Shown one piece after another: positions 24,951-33,773 of a stretch of DNA of 51,693 nucleotides. The notes beneath the pieces were generated by a model. That model had not been told where the DNA came from and ran no database searches. It saw only the letters and a program-made list of their open reading frames with translations. How positions within the stretch are numbered: the first letter of the stretch is position 1; the number at the start of each line of letters is the position of its first letter. Position numbers and translations under genes: made by a program. This stretch comes from Ruminococcaceae bacterium UBA1425 (GTDB lineage Bacteria; Bacillota; Clostridia; Oscillospirales; Acutalibacteraceae): positions 1-51,693 of the forward strand of contig DCUB01000047.1 of the NCBI GenBank assembly GCA_002329365.1. The letters run 5' to 3'.

Positions 24951-26273
24951 CTATACTGCCGTTCCCTTTTGCCTTAATTTCGGCCTTGCCGCCTGCGGAA
25001 ACGTGTTTTCGGAGCTTTTTTTCAAGGGATTTCTTTCGATAATCGGCGGCGCCCCGTCGGTTACGCACTGCGCCGTTACGGTTACGCTTTCAACCGATGT
25101 GTCGGACGGTATCAGATACATTATGGGAAGAAGGATTTCCTCCATTATGGAACGCAGGCCGCGCGCTCCCGTTTTCTTTTCGAGCGTCTTATCAGCCACC
25201 GCCTCGAGAGCCGACGCTTCAAAATCGAGCAGAACGTCGTCGATTTCAAAAAGAGCCTTATACTGCTTGAGTATGGAATTTTTAGGCTCCGTGAGTATGG
25301 CTACAAGGTCGTCGCGGTCAAGCTCCGAAAGTGTGGTGACTACGGGCAGCCTGCCGACAAGCTCTGGAATTATTCCGAACTTTACAAGGTCCTGATGAAT
25401 GATGCCCGGAAGCAGGTCGTTTTTTGATACATCCCTTTTGCTCCTGACCTCCGCGCCGAAGCCCATGGCAGAGCCGCCTATCCGCTTTTCTATTATCTTT
25501 TCGATTCCGTCAAAGGCGCCGCCGCAGATGAACAGGATGTTTGAAGTATCGACCTGAATAAACTCCTGCTGCGGATGCTTTCTGCCGCCCTGAGGCGGGA
25601 CATTCGCGACAGTGCCCTCGATTATTTTCAGCAGCGCCTGCTGCACGCCCTCGCCGCTGACGTCTCTTGTTATAGAGGCGTTTTCCGACTTTCTCGCTAT
25701 CTTGTCGATTTCGTCGACATAAATAATGCCGCGTTCGGCGCGCTCGATATCGTAGTCGGCAGCCTGAATAAGACGCAGAAGGATGTTTTCAACGTCCTCG
25801 CCGACATAGCCCGCCTCGGTGAGCGTTGTGGCGTCGGCAATGGCGAACGGCACGTCAATAATCTTTGCCAGAGTCTGCGCAAGCATGGTTTTGCCTACGC
25901 CCGTGGGACCGAGCAGAAGAATATTGCTCTTTTGAATCTCGACCTCCGACCTGCGGCTCATGTTTATGCGCTTGTAGTGGTTGTAGACGGCGACGCTGAG
26001 GGTGATTTTTGCACGCTCCTGCCCTATGACGTATTCGTCAAGCTGCCTCTTTATATCGGCAGGCTTCGGGAGGTCCTCGATTTCCTTTGCGAAGTTCTCC
26101 CTTTTTTTGCCGCGGGAGCTTTCGCCCTCCTCGATAATGGCAAGGCAGAGCTCAACGCACTCGTTGCAGATATATACGCCGGGGCCGGCAATCAGCTTGT
26201 CGACCTGACCCTGCGTTTTACGGCAGAAAGAGCAGCAGATACCCTTATCGCGTCTGTCATCGTCTTTCGGCAT
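24951..26273 (-). CDS. clpX: ATP-dependent Clp protease ATPase subunit ClpX
   Basis: A 440-residue AAA+ unfoldase. The zinc-binding domain has CSFCRK and CNECVELC. GPTGVGKT is Walker A and IIYVDEIDK Walker B. GGSAMGFGAEV is the loop that docks on ClpP, here MGF in place of the usual IGF. The C-terminus carries an extra basic/Ala-rich tail. It feeds substrates to ClpP. It is transcribed with clpP (21 nt upstream) and probably with tig. Confidence 0.97.
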   Translation of the reverse strand: MPKDDDRRDKGICCSFCRKTQGQVDKLIAGPGVYICNECVELCLAIIEEGESSRGKKRENFAKEIEDLPKPADIKRQLDEYVIGQERAKITLSVAVYNHYKRINMSRRSEVEIQKSNILLLGPTGVGKTMLAQTLAKIIDVPFAIADATTLTEAGYVGEDVENILLRLIQAADYDIERAERGIIYVDEIDKIARKSENASITRDVSGEGVQQALLKIIEGTVANVPPQGGRKHPQQEFIQVDTSNILFICGGAFDGIEKIIEKRIGGSAMGFGAEVRSKRDVSKNDLLPGIIHQDLVKFGIIPELVGRLPVVTTLSELDRDDLVAILTEPKNSILKQYKALFEIDDVLLDFEASALEAVADKTLEKKTGARGLRSIMEEILLPIMYLIPSDTSVESVTVTAQCVTDGAPPIIERNPLKKSSENTFPQAARPKLRQKGTAV

Positions 26274-26294
26274 TTCTTATCTCCTCGTTATATC

Positions 26295-26876
26295 TTATCT
26301 TTTATAAAGAATTTTGTCTACAAGACCGTATTCAATCGCTTCGTCAGCGGAAAGATAATTGTCGCGCTCGGTGTCGGCGGCAATAACCTCAATCGGCTTG
26401 CCTGTGTTTTCGGCAAGGATTCTGTTAAGCTTTTCCCTCATCTTAAGGATGTGGTCGGCAACTATCTTAATTTCGGTTGCCTGACCTTTTGCGCCGCCGA
26501 GCGGCTGGTGAATCATAATCTCGCTGTTGGGCAGGGCGAACCTTTTGCCCTTCGCGCCGGCTGCGAGCAGGAAGGCTCCCATGGAAGCCGCCATGCCCAT
26601 GCAGATTGTTGAAACGTCGCATTTAATGAAACGCATGGTGTCGAAAATGGCAAAGCCCGCCGAAACGGAGCCGCCCGGGCTGTTGATGTAAAGGCTGATA
26701 TCCTTGTCGGGGTCCTGCCCCTCAAGGTAGATAAGCTGAGCCACCACGAGGCTTGCGGTAGCGTCGTTTATCTCGTCGGAGAGGACTATAATTCTGTCGT
26801 TTAAAAGACGCGAAAAAATATCGTAGGAGCGTTCGCCTCTGTCGGTTTGTTCAATTACATACGGTACAAGTGCCAT
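26295..26876 (-). CDS. clpP: ATP-dependent Clp protease proteolytic subunit ClpP
   Basis: A 193-residue serine peptidase. The active-site serine is in GMAASMGAFLLAAG, the histidine in MIHQPLGG, and the aspartate follows near the C-terminal third. The N-terminus MALVPYVIEQTDRGERSYD is the axial-loop region. It forms the tetradecameric chamber used with ClpX. The ATG follows AAAGGAGG. The tig-clpP-clpX order is the conserved Firmicutes arrangement. Confidence 0.97.
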   Translation of the reverse strand: MALVPYVIEQTDRGERSYDIFSRLLNDRIIVLSDEINDATASLVVAQLIYLEGQDPDKDISLYINSPGGSVSAGFAIFDTMRFIKCDVSTICMGMAASMGAFLLAAGAKGKRFALPNSEIMIHQPLGGAKGQATEIKIVADHILKMREKLNRILAENTGKPIEVIAADTERDNYLSADEAIEYGLVDKILYKR

Positions 26877-26941
26877 GATAAAACCTCCTTTAGATGAAAG
26901 TTATAAGACATATTATTTATTATTGAAAGAAAACACTTTGA

Positions 26942-28273
26942 TTATTCAGCTTTTTCGTCCGTGCTTTCTTCCTCGTTATCGTGGGAATGCTCGCAGATGA
27001 CGGCGTTGTCGACGACGACCTTTATGGCTTTTTCGCACATAATATCAGCTTTGATGTCATCCTCGGCGAAGAAGCCCTTTACGCTGTCGACGGCTACCTT
27101 ATAATTTTCGGCAAGCTTTGCGTACTCGGCTTCCAGATCCTCCGCCGAAACCTCGATTCCCTCAAGCTCGGCAATTTTTTCAAGCGCGAGCCTTACCTTG
27201 ACTTGCTGTACGGCCTGCGAGTGCATATCCTCGTCATACTGCTTGCTGTCTATGCCGAGATATGAAAGGTATGTGTTGACGTCGATACCCTGACGGATTA
27301 TTCTGCGCGCAAAGCTTTCCTTGTTCTCGTCCGCCTTTTGCTTATACATGCATTCGGGGATTTCGCCCTCGACATTTTCGGCAAGCTTCATCAGAAGCTC
27401 GTTTTCAAAATGAGCGTACGCTTCGTCCTGCTTCGCCTTGAGCTTTTCGTCTTTTATGCTCTTTTTTAAATCCTCAACCGTTTCGGCGACATCGCTTACG
27501 TCCTTTGCAAACTCGTCGTCAAGCTCGGGGAGAATCTTTTCCTTAAGCTCGTTAATCTTGACCTTGAAAACAGCCGCCTTGCCCGCAAGCTCCTTTGTAT
27601 ATTCCTCGGGGAACGTGACGTTTACGTCGAACTCGTCGCCAGTGCTGTGACCTATAATCTGGTCTTCAAAGCCGGGGATGAAGTGACCGGAGCCTAAAAT
27701 AAGCTCGTGCTTTTCGCCCTTGCCGCCCTCAAAGGCTTCTCCGTCCACGAAGCCCTCAAAGTCGATAACTGCCGTGTCGCCCTCTTTTGCAGGTCTGTCC
27801 TCAACTGTTTTAATCGTCGAGTTGCGGTTGCGGAGCCTTTCGATTTCGGCGTCAACCTCGGCATCCTCTACTTCGGCTTCATGCCTGCAAGCCTCAAGCC
27901 CCTTGTAGGACGAAACGGTGATTTCGGGCCTGACTGTGATTTTCATTGTAAGTTCGACGCCCTTGTCTTTGCCGATTTCCTTTATATCGACGTCATAAGG
28001 TGTGTCGACAGGCTTGATGCCCGACGCCTTGACGGCGTCGTCGACAAGCGCGGGGTAAAGCATTTCGATTGCCTCGTCGTAGAAAACGCCCTCGCCGTAG
28101 GTTAACTCGACTAAATGCATGGGGGCCTTGCCTTTTCTCCAGCCCGGAACGTTATATCTTGATTTATTTTTGTTATAAACCTTACGAACGGCTTCGTTGA
28201 ATTCCTCCGCGCTGACCGTTACCTCAAGCTCGTAAGTATTTACTTCTGTTTTGTTTGCGGATTTTAAGCTCAT
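26942..28273 (-). CDS. tig: Trigger factor
   Basis: A 443-residue ribosome-associated chaperone and peptidyl-prolyl isomerase. The ribosome-binding signature appears as GWRKGKAP in the N-domain, with W where most have F. The FKBP-like domain includes AVIDFEGFVDGEAFEGGKG. The C-terminal helical arms are acidic and end EESTDEKAE. It is the first gene of the tig-clpP-clpX run, with an extended -10 promoter just upstream. The ATG follows GAAAGGATCTGG. Confidence 0.95.
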   Translation of the reverse strand: MSLKSANKTEVNTYELEVTVSAEEFNEAVRKVYNKNKSRYNVPGWRKGKAPMHLVELTYGEGVFYDEAIEMLYPALVDDAVKASGIKPVDTPYDVDIKEIGKDKGVELTMKITVRPEITVSSYKGLEACRHEAEVEDAEVDAEIERLRNRNSTIKTVEDRPAKEGDTAVIDFEGFVDGEAFEGGKGEKHELILGSGHFIPGFEDQIIGHSTGDEFDVNVTFPEEYTKELAGKAAVFKVKINELKEKILPELDDEFAKDVSDVAETVEDLKKSIKDEKLKAKQDEAYAHFENELLMKLAENVEGEIPECMYKQKADENKESFARRIIRQGIDVNTYLSYLGIDSKQYDEDMHSQAVQQVKVRLALEKIAELEGIEVSAEDLEAEYAKLAENYKVAVDSVKGFFAEDDIKADIMCEKAIKVVVDNAVICEHSHDNEEESTDEKAE

Positions 28274-28321
28274 TTTTACCAGATCCTTTCAGTTTGGAAC
28301 GAATTATTAAACAGTTTAAAC

Positions 28322-28330
28322 ATTATATCA
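28322..28330 (-). promoter_or_regulatory. Extended -10 promoter of tig
   Basis: On the minus strand TGATATAAT is a TGn extended -10. No good -35 is seen at 17 nt, as is common for extended -10 promoters. Confidence 0.55.
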
Positions 28331-28367
28331 GAAAGCGCACGGCATTTCTATATCTTTTTGAATTTTT

Positions 28368-29063
28368 TTAATATTTTTCAACAAGTTTCGGACAAAACTT
28401 TAAAAAATCGCCCGAAATCAAAGACAGGCTTACTCCCTCAAACTCTCCGTTGACGGCGTACCGGCAGGCGGAACCGTGAAGGTGACCGTAATAGCAGCGT
28501 TTGATACCCTCGGCTTTAAGCACGTCGAACAGTTCGCGGCAGCAGCTCCCGTCGCTGCTTACGGGCGGATAATGAAGGAACGCGACAGGCTCGCCGCCGA
28601 GCTTTTTTGCCGCGTCTATCGAAGCCTTAAGACGAATGGCCTCGCGGAGCAGAACCTTATTTGCGTCGCCCTCATCGCAGTCGAAAAACCAGCCCCTTGT
28701 ACCGCACACCGATACGTTTCCGACTCTGAAAGCGTTGTTGTGAAGTATGCCGAGCGTTGAAAGCCCGTTTTGCATAAAGAACCTTTCGGCCTTTGTTTTT
28801 GTTGACCACCAGTAGTCGTGGTTGCCCTTCATTATAAGCTTTTTGCCGGGAAGACCGTCGAGAAACCTGAAATCTGGGAGCGTGTCCTCAAGCCTCATTG
28901 CCCAGCTTATGTCGCCCGCGACGACGACGGTATCTTCATCCTTTACAACGGCACGCCAGTTTTCATCAAGACGCTTTTCATAGTCCTGCCAGCCGGAGAA
29001 GATATCCATCGGCTTGTCTGCGCCGAACGACAGGTGTATGTCGCCTATTGCGAACAGTGACAT
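28368..29063 (-). CDS. Calcineurin-like metallophosphoesterase
   Basis: A 231-residue protein with the dinuclear metal motifs in order: FAIGDIHLS, AGDISWA, GNHDYWW and YGHLHGSA. These mark the calcineurin-like phosphoesterase fold. It is cytosolic, with no signal peptide. The substrate (nucleotide, phosphoprotein or phosphodiester) cannot be told from sequence. The ATG follows AAAGGACG. It ends less than 100 nt before tig and may read into it. Confidence 0.88.
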   Translation of the reverse strand: MSLFAIGDIHLSFGADKPMDIFSGWQDYEKRLDENWRAVVKDEDTVVVAGDISWAMRLEDTLPDFRFLDGLPGKKLIMKGNHDYWWSTKTKAERFFMQNGLSTLGILHNNAFRVGNVSVCGTRGWFFDCDEGDANKVLLREAIRLKASIDAAKKLGGEPVAFLHYPPVSSDGSCCRELFDVLKAEGIKRCYYGHLHGSACRYAVNGEFEGVSLSLISGDFLKFCPKLVEKY

Positions 29064-29108
29064 TTTTGCAGCGTCCTTTCGATGCTTTATTGCAAAACCT
29101 TAACGTAG

Positions 29109-29173
29109 GGAACGCATTTATGCGTTCCGAAAAAAGCAAAACGATATATCCGCGGAACGCATGAATGCGTTCC
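29109..29173. repeat. Inverted pair of R palindromes
   Basis: 29109-29128 (GGAACGCATTTATGCGTTCC, forward, preceded by TA) and 29154-29173 (GGAACGCATGAATGCGTTCC, reversed, followed by CTGCG). The pair is bounded by GGGAACG and CGTTCCCTG, a BIME-like layout, between thrC and the phosphoesterase. Confidence 0.88.
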
Positions 29174-29186
29174 CTGCGAATAATAA

Positions 29187-30683
29187 TCAGTCAACGACAG
29201 CTTTCATAACCGCCTGCTCCATGCCGCCTATGTCGCAAACCTCAGTGAAGCGAACCTTCTTGCCGCGAAGCTCCTCAAGCCGCGGAGGGCAGGGGACACC
29301 CGTGAGCCTCTTAAGCGCTTCGAGCATCTGAAACTCGTCGAGACCTGCCCGCGCACTGGGCGAGAGAGCGTCGAGCACGCTCGCGCAGAACTTGTACGGG
29401 CTTGCGGTGGAGGCTATGACTGTAGGCGTTTTGTCGCATGTTTGCGCCCTGTATTTATAGTAAACGGCGGCGGCAACGGCGGTGTGTGTGTCGCAGAGGT
29501 ATTTTCGGCTTTCAAAAACGTTTTTAATGAGCGCTTTTGTTCCCTCGTCGTCGCAGTAGCCCGCTGCGAACAGCGAGTTGATTTTTGCCTTTATTCCGTC
29601 GCCCACGTCGTAATATCCGTTTTCGGACAGCGATTTCATCCACGCCTTAACCCGCGCGTCGTCGCATCCGCCGAGAAGGAAAAGAAGCCGCTCGAGGTTG
29701 CTTGATATAAGAATATCCATGGAAGGGGAGGAGGTGACGAAAAATTCGCGCCTGCGGTCGTAAACGCCCGTTTCGATAAAATCCGTCAGCACCTTGTTTT
29801 TGTTGGAGGCGCAAATGAGTTTATTGACAGGCAGCCCCATTTCGCGCGCGTAGCAGGCGGCGAGAATGTTTCCGAAATTGCCCGTCGGAACGACTATATT
29901 TATAAGGTCGCCGTTTTTGATTTTTCCTTCGGCGAGCAGGTCGCAGTAAGCGGAGATATAATAAACAATCTGCGGCACAAGACGACCCCAGTTAATCGAG
30001 TTCGCCGAGGAAAACATCATTCCGTGAGCGGCAAGCCTTTCGTTCGCTCCTTTGTCCGTAAAGATTGCCTTTACGCCGTTTTGCGCGTCGTCAAAATTGC
30101 CGTTTATGGCGCAGACGGAAACGTTTCCGCCCTCCTGCGTCGTCATCTGCAGCTTCTGCATGGGGCTGACGCCGTCGTTCGGGTAAAAAACTGTTATCTT
30201 TGTGCCCGGCACGTCGCGGAAGCCCTCAAGCGCCGCCTTGCCCGTGTCGCCGGAGGTGGCGACAAGAATAACGATTTTTTTGCCGCCGGCAGCTTTTTTT
30301 GCCGATACCGTAAGCAGGTGAGGCAACAACTGGAGAGCAATGTCCTTAAAGGCGCAGGTGGGGCCCTTCCAAAGCTCGAGTATGTTGACTCCGTTTTCAA
30401 GACCGACGACGGGCGCGATTTTTTCGCTGCTGAATTTGCCGTCGACGTAAGCGCCGTCGACGCAGTCGTCTATTTCCTCGCGCGAAAAATCGGTAAGGTA
30501 GAGGGGCAAAATTGCCTTTGCCCTGCCCTTGTAGTCGAGAGCGGCAAGCCTTTCTATATCGTCCGCGGAAATCTGCGGTATCGAAACAGGGAGATGCAGC
30601 CCCCCGTCGGGCGAAATGCCCTGCGTTATCGCCTGCGCCGAATTGACGCGGACGCTGCTGTCGCGTGTGCTTGTGTAAAGCAT
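29187..30683 (-). CDS. thrC: Threonine synthase
   Basis: A 498-residue PLP enzyme converting O-phosphohomoserine to threonine. TRDSSVRVNSAQAI near the start is the family N-terminus, and the PLP lysine lies in CAFKDIALQLLP. VATSGDTGKAALEGF and PTGNFGN bind the cofactor phosphate and substrate. The long form (~500 residues, yeast/E. coli type) applies. The ATG follows GGAGGAATT. It is a single gene; two Clostridia-type hairpin repeats lie in its upstream region. Confidence 0.95.
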   Translation of the reverse strand: MLYTSTRDSSVRVNSAQAITQGISPDGGLHLPVSIPQISADDIERLAALDYKGRAKAILPLYLTDFSREEIDDCVDGAYVDGKFSSEKIAPVVGLENGVNILELWKGPTCAFKDIALQLLPHLLTVSAKKAAGGKKIVILVATSGDTGKAALEGFRDVPGTKITVFYPNDGVSPMQKLQMTTQEGGNVSVCAINGNFDDAQNGVKAIFTDKGANERLAAHGMMFSSANSINWGRLVPQIVYYISAYCDLLAEGKIKNGDLINIVVPTGNFGNILAACYAREMGLPVNKLICASNKNKVLTDFIETGVYDRRREFFVTSSPSMDILISSNLERLLFLLGGCDDARVKAWMKSLSENGYYDVGDGIKAKINSLFAAGYCDDEGTKALIKNVFESRKYLCDTHTAVAAAVYYKYRAQTCDKTPTVIASTASPYKFCASVLDALSPSARAGLDEFQMLEALKRLTGVPCPPRLEELRGKKVRFTEVCDIGGMEQAVMKAVVD

Positions 30684-30712
30684 TTTAATTCCTCCGTTAT
30701 AAAAACATCATT

Positions 30713-30872
30713 TGTCATCCTGAGGAGCACCGCGCCGTAGGATCTTTTATAGATTCTTCGCAACGCTCATAATGACAGGTTTTTTTCATTGTCATCCTGA
30801 GGCGCACCGTGCCGTAGGATCTTTTAAGGATTCTTCGCTACGCTCATAATGACAGTTGACAGCTCAGAATGA
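30713..30872. repeat. Tandem TGTCATCCTGAGG hairpin repeats
   Basis: Copy A at 30713-30777 and copy B at 30790-30854 share TGTCATCCTGAGG at one end and CGCTCATAATGACA at the other, with GCCGTAGGATCTTTTA and GATTCTTCGC inside. A third partial end (CTCAGAATGACA) follows to about 30872. The ends are inverted repeats, so each can fold. A diverged copy lies near 42205. Confidence 0.85.
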
Positions 30873-30900
30873 CATACCGCGTACCCGACATAATACATAA

Positions 30901-31866
30901 TTATAACATAGTCTTAAAAAAGTTAAAACCATTATCAAAGAATATTTTTCCGACTGTTTTATTATCCATGCCGCGCGACTTTAAATAATCGGCGAGCGCG
31001 GGAACCTTATCTATGCCCGCAAGCTCCGGGTTAATGCCGCAGCCGTCGAAATCGCTGCCTACGGCAAGGACGTCTTCGCCGCCCATGTCGAGGATATGGC
31101 AAATATGACGATAAACCGCCTCAAAGCCGTCGTCGCCCGCGTCACCTAAAAAACTGTTGCAGAAATTAATTCCTATAAGCCCGCCGGAGCGGATGATGAA
31201 TTTTATCTGCTCGTCGTCGAGGCTTCTTAACATGGAGAAATATTTATCGTCAGACGGCGCCCGTGTTTTGTCGAGAACGGCGCAGCAGTTGGAGTGGCTC
31301 GCGACGAACGGCACCGAGGAACAGCCGGCCGCGTCCCAGAAGCCCTTTCTGCCGAGATGCGACACGTCGGCGATGATTTTAAGGTCGTTCATTCTGCGAA
31401 GCGCCTGCCTGCCGAACTGCGTAAGACCGCCGACGTTTTTTACAAGGCACCCTGCGCCGAGCTCGTTTGCGGCGTTCCATGTCAGGGTGATAAGCTTTAC
31501 ACCTAAAGTGTGAATATAGTTAAGCCGCTCTATGCTCCCTGCAAGGGCGGAGCCTCCCTCAACCGAAAGAACCGCCGCCGCCTTACCCTCGGAAAAACAT
31601 GATTCCATATCGGCGGCAGACGTACAATGCCTGATATATAAGGAATTGTCAGCCATTTCCGACCGGAAGCATTCATGTATATCGTCAAAATATTCAACGG
31701 CGTTTTCGCCCCTGTACTCGTCGGGCATCCATATTGCGAACACCTGTGCCCACCTGTCAAGGCTATTAGCTTTACAGACAGACAGATGTCCGTCGTTATC
31801 AAAGAGGCGCCTGTTCTTTTTGCGGCACTCTGTTACAGTATCGCAGTGAAGGTCAAAAAAATCCAT
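30901..31866 (-). CDS. Membrane dipeptidase, peptidase family M19
   Basis: A 321-residue amidohydrolase-fold dipeptidase. Zinc ligands appear as HCD in FFDLHCDTVTE, E in LSVEGG, H in ADVSHLG and H in ASHSN, with a final D in VGSDFDG. It hydrolyses dipeptides, in some members L-D or D-D dipeptides. There is no signal peptide, so it is probably cytosolic despite the family name. The start codon directly follows the yraN stop (TAAATG), so the two are translationally coupled. Confidence 0.9.
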   Translation of the reverse strand: MDFFDLHCDTVTECRKKNRRLFDNDGHLSVCKANSLDRWAQVFAIWMPDEYRGENAVEYFDDIHECFRSEMADNSLYIRHCTSAADMESCFSEGKAAAVLSVEGGSALAGSIERLNYIHTLGVKLITLTWNAANELGAGCLVKNVGGLTQFGRQALRRMNDLKIIADVSHLGRKGFWDAAGCSSVPFVASHSNCCAVLDKTRAPSDDKYFSMLRSLDDEQIKFIIRSGGLIGINFCNSFLGDAGDDGFEAVYRHICHILDMGGEDVLAVGSDFDGCGINPELAGIDKVPALADYLKSRGMDNKTVGKIFFDNGFNFFKTML

Positions 31867-32253
31867 TTATCTCACCGTTTCAAACGCAGATTTCAGGTGC
31901 TTTATTTCCTTCGGCCTGTCGCCCGTGTCCATATATACCTCCAAAACGTCAAAGCGGGGAATAAGCGACGTGGGAAAGCTGTTAAGATACTGCGCGGCGG
32001 ACGCCGACAGCCTGCGCTGCTTCGCGTGGTTTACAGCGTCGGCGGGGGGAGCTATTACGCCGTCCTTCCTTGTTTTAACCTCGGCGAAAACTATATGAAT
32101 GCCGTCGGATGCGACAAGGTCGATTTCGCCTAAGCGCGTGCGGTAGTTTGCGGACAATATTTCATAGCCGTTATCTCTTAGATAACGAGCCGCAAAAACC
32201 TCGCCCCACATGCCGGTGACGGCGCGCCCTGATAAGTCGCTCAAGCATATCAC
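31867..32253 (-). CDS. YraN/UPF0102 family endonuclease-like protein
   Basis: A protein of up to 128 residues. GEVFAARYLRDNGYEIL, NYRTRLGEIDLVASDG and VFAEVKTRK form the nuclease-like E-D-EVK core of UPF0102. Function is not established for the family. The start is uncertain: GTG at 32253 lies 1 nt after the rnhB stop, and later starts are possible. Order rnhB-yraN is common in Firmicutes. Confidence 0.88.
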   Translation of the reverse strand: MICLSDLSGRAVTGMWGEVFAARYLRDNGYEILSANYRTRLGEIDLVASDGIHIVFAEVKTRKDGVIAPPADAVNHAKQRRLSASAAQYLNSFPTSLIPRFDVLEVYMDTGDRPKEIKHLKSAFETVR

Positions 32254-32254
32254 C

Positions 32255-32851
32255 TCAATGTATCTTCGTAAGAAAGCTCTTGCGGTGAACGGGAGAAATC
32301 CCGTGCTCCCTTATCATCTCGTAATGAAGCTTTGTGCCGTATCCCTTATGCTTTATAAACTGATACTGCGGATATTTAAGGTGAAGCTCTGCCATATACC
32401 TGTCCCTGCTGACCTTTGCAAGCACGGATGCGGCGGCTATCGACGCGCAGGTGGCGTCGCCCTTTACAATAGCGCGCGAGGGTATGCCGAGCGGCGGAAT
32501 ACCGTTGCCGTCTACGAGAGCCAAATCCACAGTTCCGAGCTTTTCCACGGCTCTTTTCATGGCAAGGTATGTAGCCTGCAAAATGTTTATTTCGTCAATT
32601 TCCTTTTCGTCCGCAAAGGCTATCCCGTAGCAGACCGCCTTTTCCGTTATTATATCGAAAAGCCGTTCCCTCTTTTTTTCGGACAGCTTTTTCGAATCGT
32701 CAAGTCCTTCTATAACACACTCCCGCGGAAGCACAACGGCAGCCGCGAAAACGGGGCCTGCGAGCGGACCTCTGCCCGCCTCGTCAATGCCGCAGACGGT
32801 GTTGTAACCCTCGAACGCGCACTGCTCCTCGTAATTCGTCCATATCGGCAT
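32255..32851 (-). CDS. rnhB: Ribonuclease HII
   Basis: A 198-residue RNase HII that cuts RNA/DNA hybrids and single ribonucleotides. CGIDEAGRGPLAGPV is the DEG signature; further acidic catalytic residues lie in LVDGNGIPP and DATCASIAAASVLAKVSRDR. The ATG follows CGGAGGGAA. A terminator separates it from rbgA upstream. Confidence 0.95.
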   Translation of the reverse strand: MPIWTNYEEQCAFEGYNTVCGIDEAGRGPLAGPVFAAAVVLPRECVIEGLDDSKKLSEKKRERLFDIITEKAVCYGIAFADEKEIDEINILQATYLAMKRAVEKLGTVDLALVDGNGIPPLGIPSRAIVKGDATCASIAAASVLAKVSRDRYMAELHLKYPQYQFIKHKGYGTKLHYEMIREHGISPVHRKSFLTKIH

Positions 32852-32871
32852 TATATTTCCCTCCGTCTAAT

Positions 32872-32908
32872 AAAAAAAGAACGCCCCTAATTAATAAACA
32901 GGGCGTTT
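32872..32908 (-). terminator. Terminator after rbgA
   Basis: On the minus strand AACGCCC (32907-32901) pairs with GGGCGTT (32886-32880), followed by C and seven T. It lies between rbgA and rnhB, so rnhB depends on readthrough or its own promoter. Confidence 0.8.
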
Positions 32909-32915
32909 AGGACTG

Positions 32916-33773
32916 TCAGGACGGAGGCTGTTCGAGCGAAATTCTGCCGAGCATTCCCGCCCGGTATTCGTCGAGCAGCATGTTTGCCGCCCTTTCGGTG
33001 TCCGTTTCTCCGCCCTTTATAAGCATCCCGCGTTTTTTGCCGATTGCACAAAGCAGCACGAACGGCTCCGAAAAATCAAGCGGCTCTACGCCGTAACGCT
33101 CCTTTATCCTTTCCGGGTAGACGCCACACAGGGCTTCGAGAAGCCTTACCGCCATTATTTCGCTGTCAAGGATTTCGTCCTTTACAGAGCCTATGAACGC
33201 CAGCCTGTCGCCGACCTTCGGGTCTTCGAACTTCGGCCACAGCACGCCGGGCGTGTCGAGCAGCTCAATGCCGCCGCCAATGGGAAACCACCTGTTCTGC
33301 CGAGTGACGCCGGGCCTGTCGGCGACCTCCGCCTTGTATTTTCCCGCCATGCGGTTTATGAACGAGGATTTGCCCGTATTTGGAATGCCCACGACCATAA
33401 CGCGCAGCGGTCTGCCGGGCATGCCTCTTTCGATGTTGCTTTGAATTCTGTCGCTTAATACTTCCCTTACAAGGTTATTATATGCGCCGAGCCCTTTTCC
33501 GGAACGGCAGTCGACGGCGAGCGCGCGTGTGCCGGAGCAGTTAAAATATGAAACCCAGCGCCGGGTGACGTTTTGGTCGGCGAGGTCGCATTTGTTTAAA
33601 AGGACAATACGCGGCTTTGAGCCGATAAGCTCCGAAAGCTCGGGGTTTCGGCTCGACTCGGGTATCCTCGCGTCAAGCAGCTCCGTAACGGCGTCGACCT
33701 GAGAAAGGCTTTCTTTAATCTGCCTTCGCGTTTTCGCCATGTGTCCGGGGAACCACTGCACATTCCTGTCCAT
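32916..33773 (-). CDS. rbgA: Ribosome biogenesis GTPase RbgA/YlqF
   Basis: A 285-residue circularly permuted GTPase. LLNKCDLAD (G4) comes before GIPNTGKSS (G1) and DTPGVLWPKF (G3), the hallmark of the YlqF family. It matures the 50S subunit. Its ATG overlaps the lepB stop (TGATG), so translation is coupled. MDRNVQWFPGHMAKTRRQI is the typical N-terminus. Confidence 0.95.
   Translation of the reverse strand: MDRNVQWFPGHMAKTRRQIKESLSQVDAVTELLDARIPESSRNPELSELIGSKPRIVLLNKCDLADQNVTRRWVSYFNCSGTRALAVDCRSGKGLGAYNNLVREVLSDRIQSNIERGMPGRPLRVMVVGIPNTGKSSFINRMAGKYKAEVADRPGVTRQNRWFPIGGGIELLDTPGVLWPKFEDPKVGDRLAFIGSVKDEILDSEIMAVRLLEALCGVYPERIKERYGVEPLDFSEPFVLLCAIGKKRGMLIKGGETDTERAANMLLDEYRAGMLGRISLEQPPS

Noticed and set aside
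25575..26612. Long open frame (345 codons) on the plus strand
   Set aside because: It is antisense to clpX and clpP, whose motifs are complete; no family resemblance.
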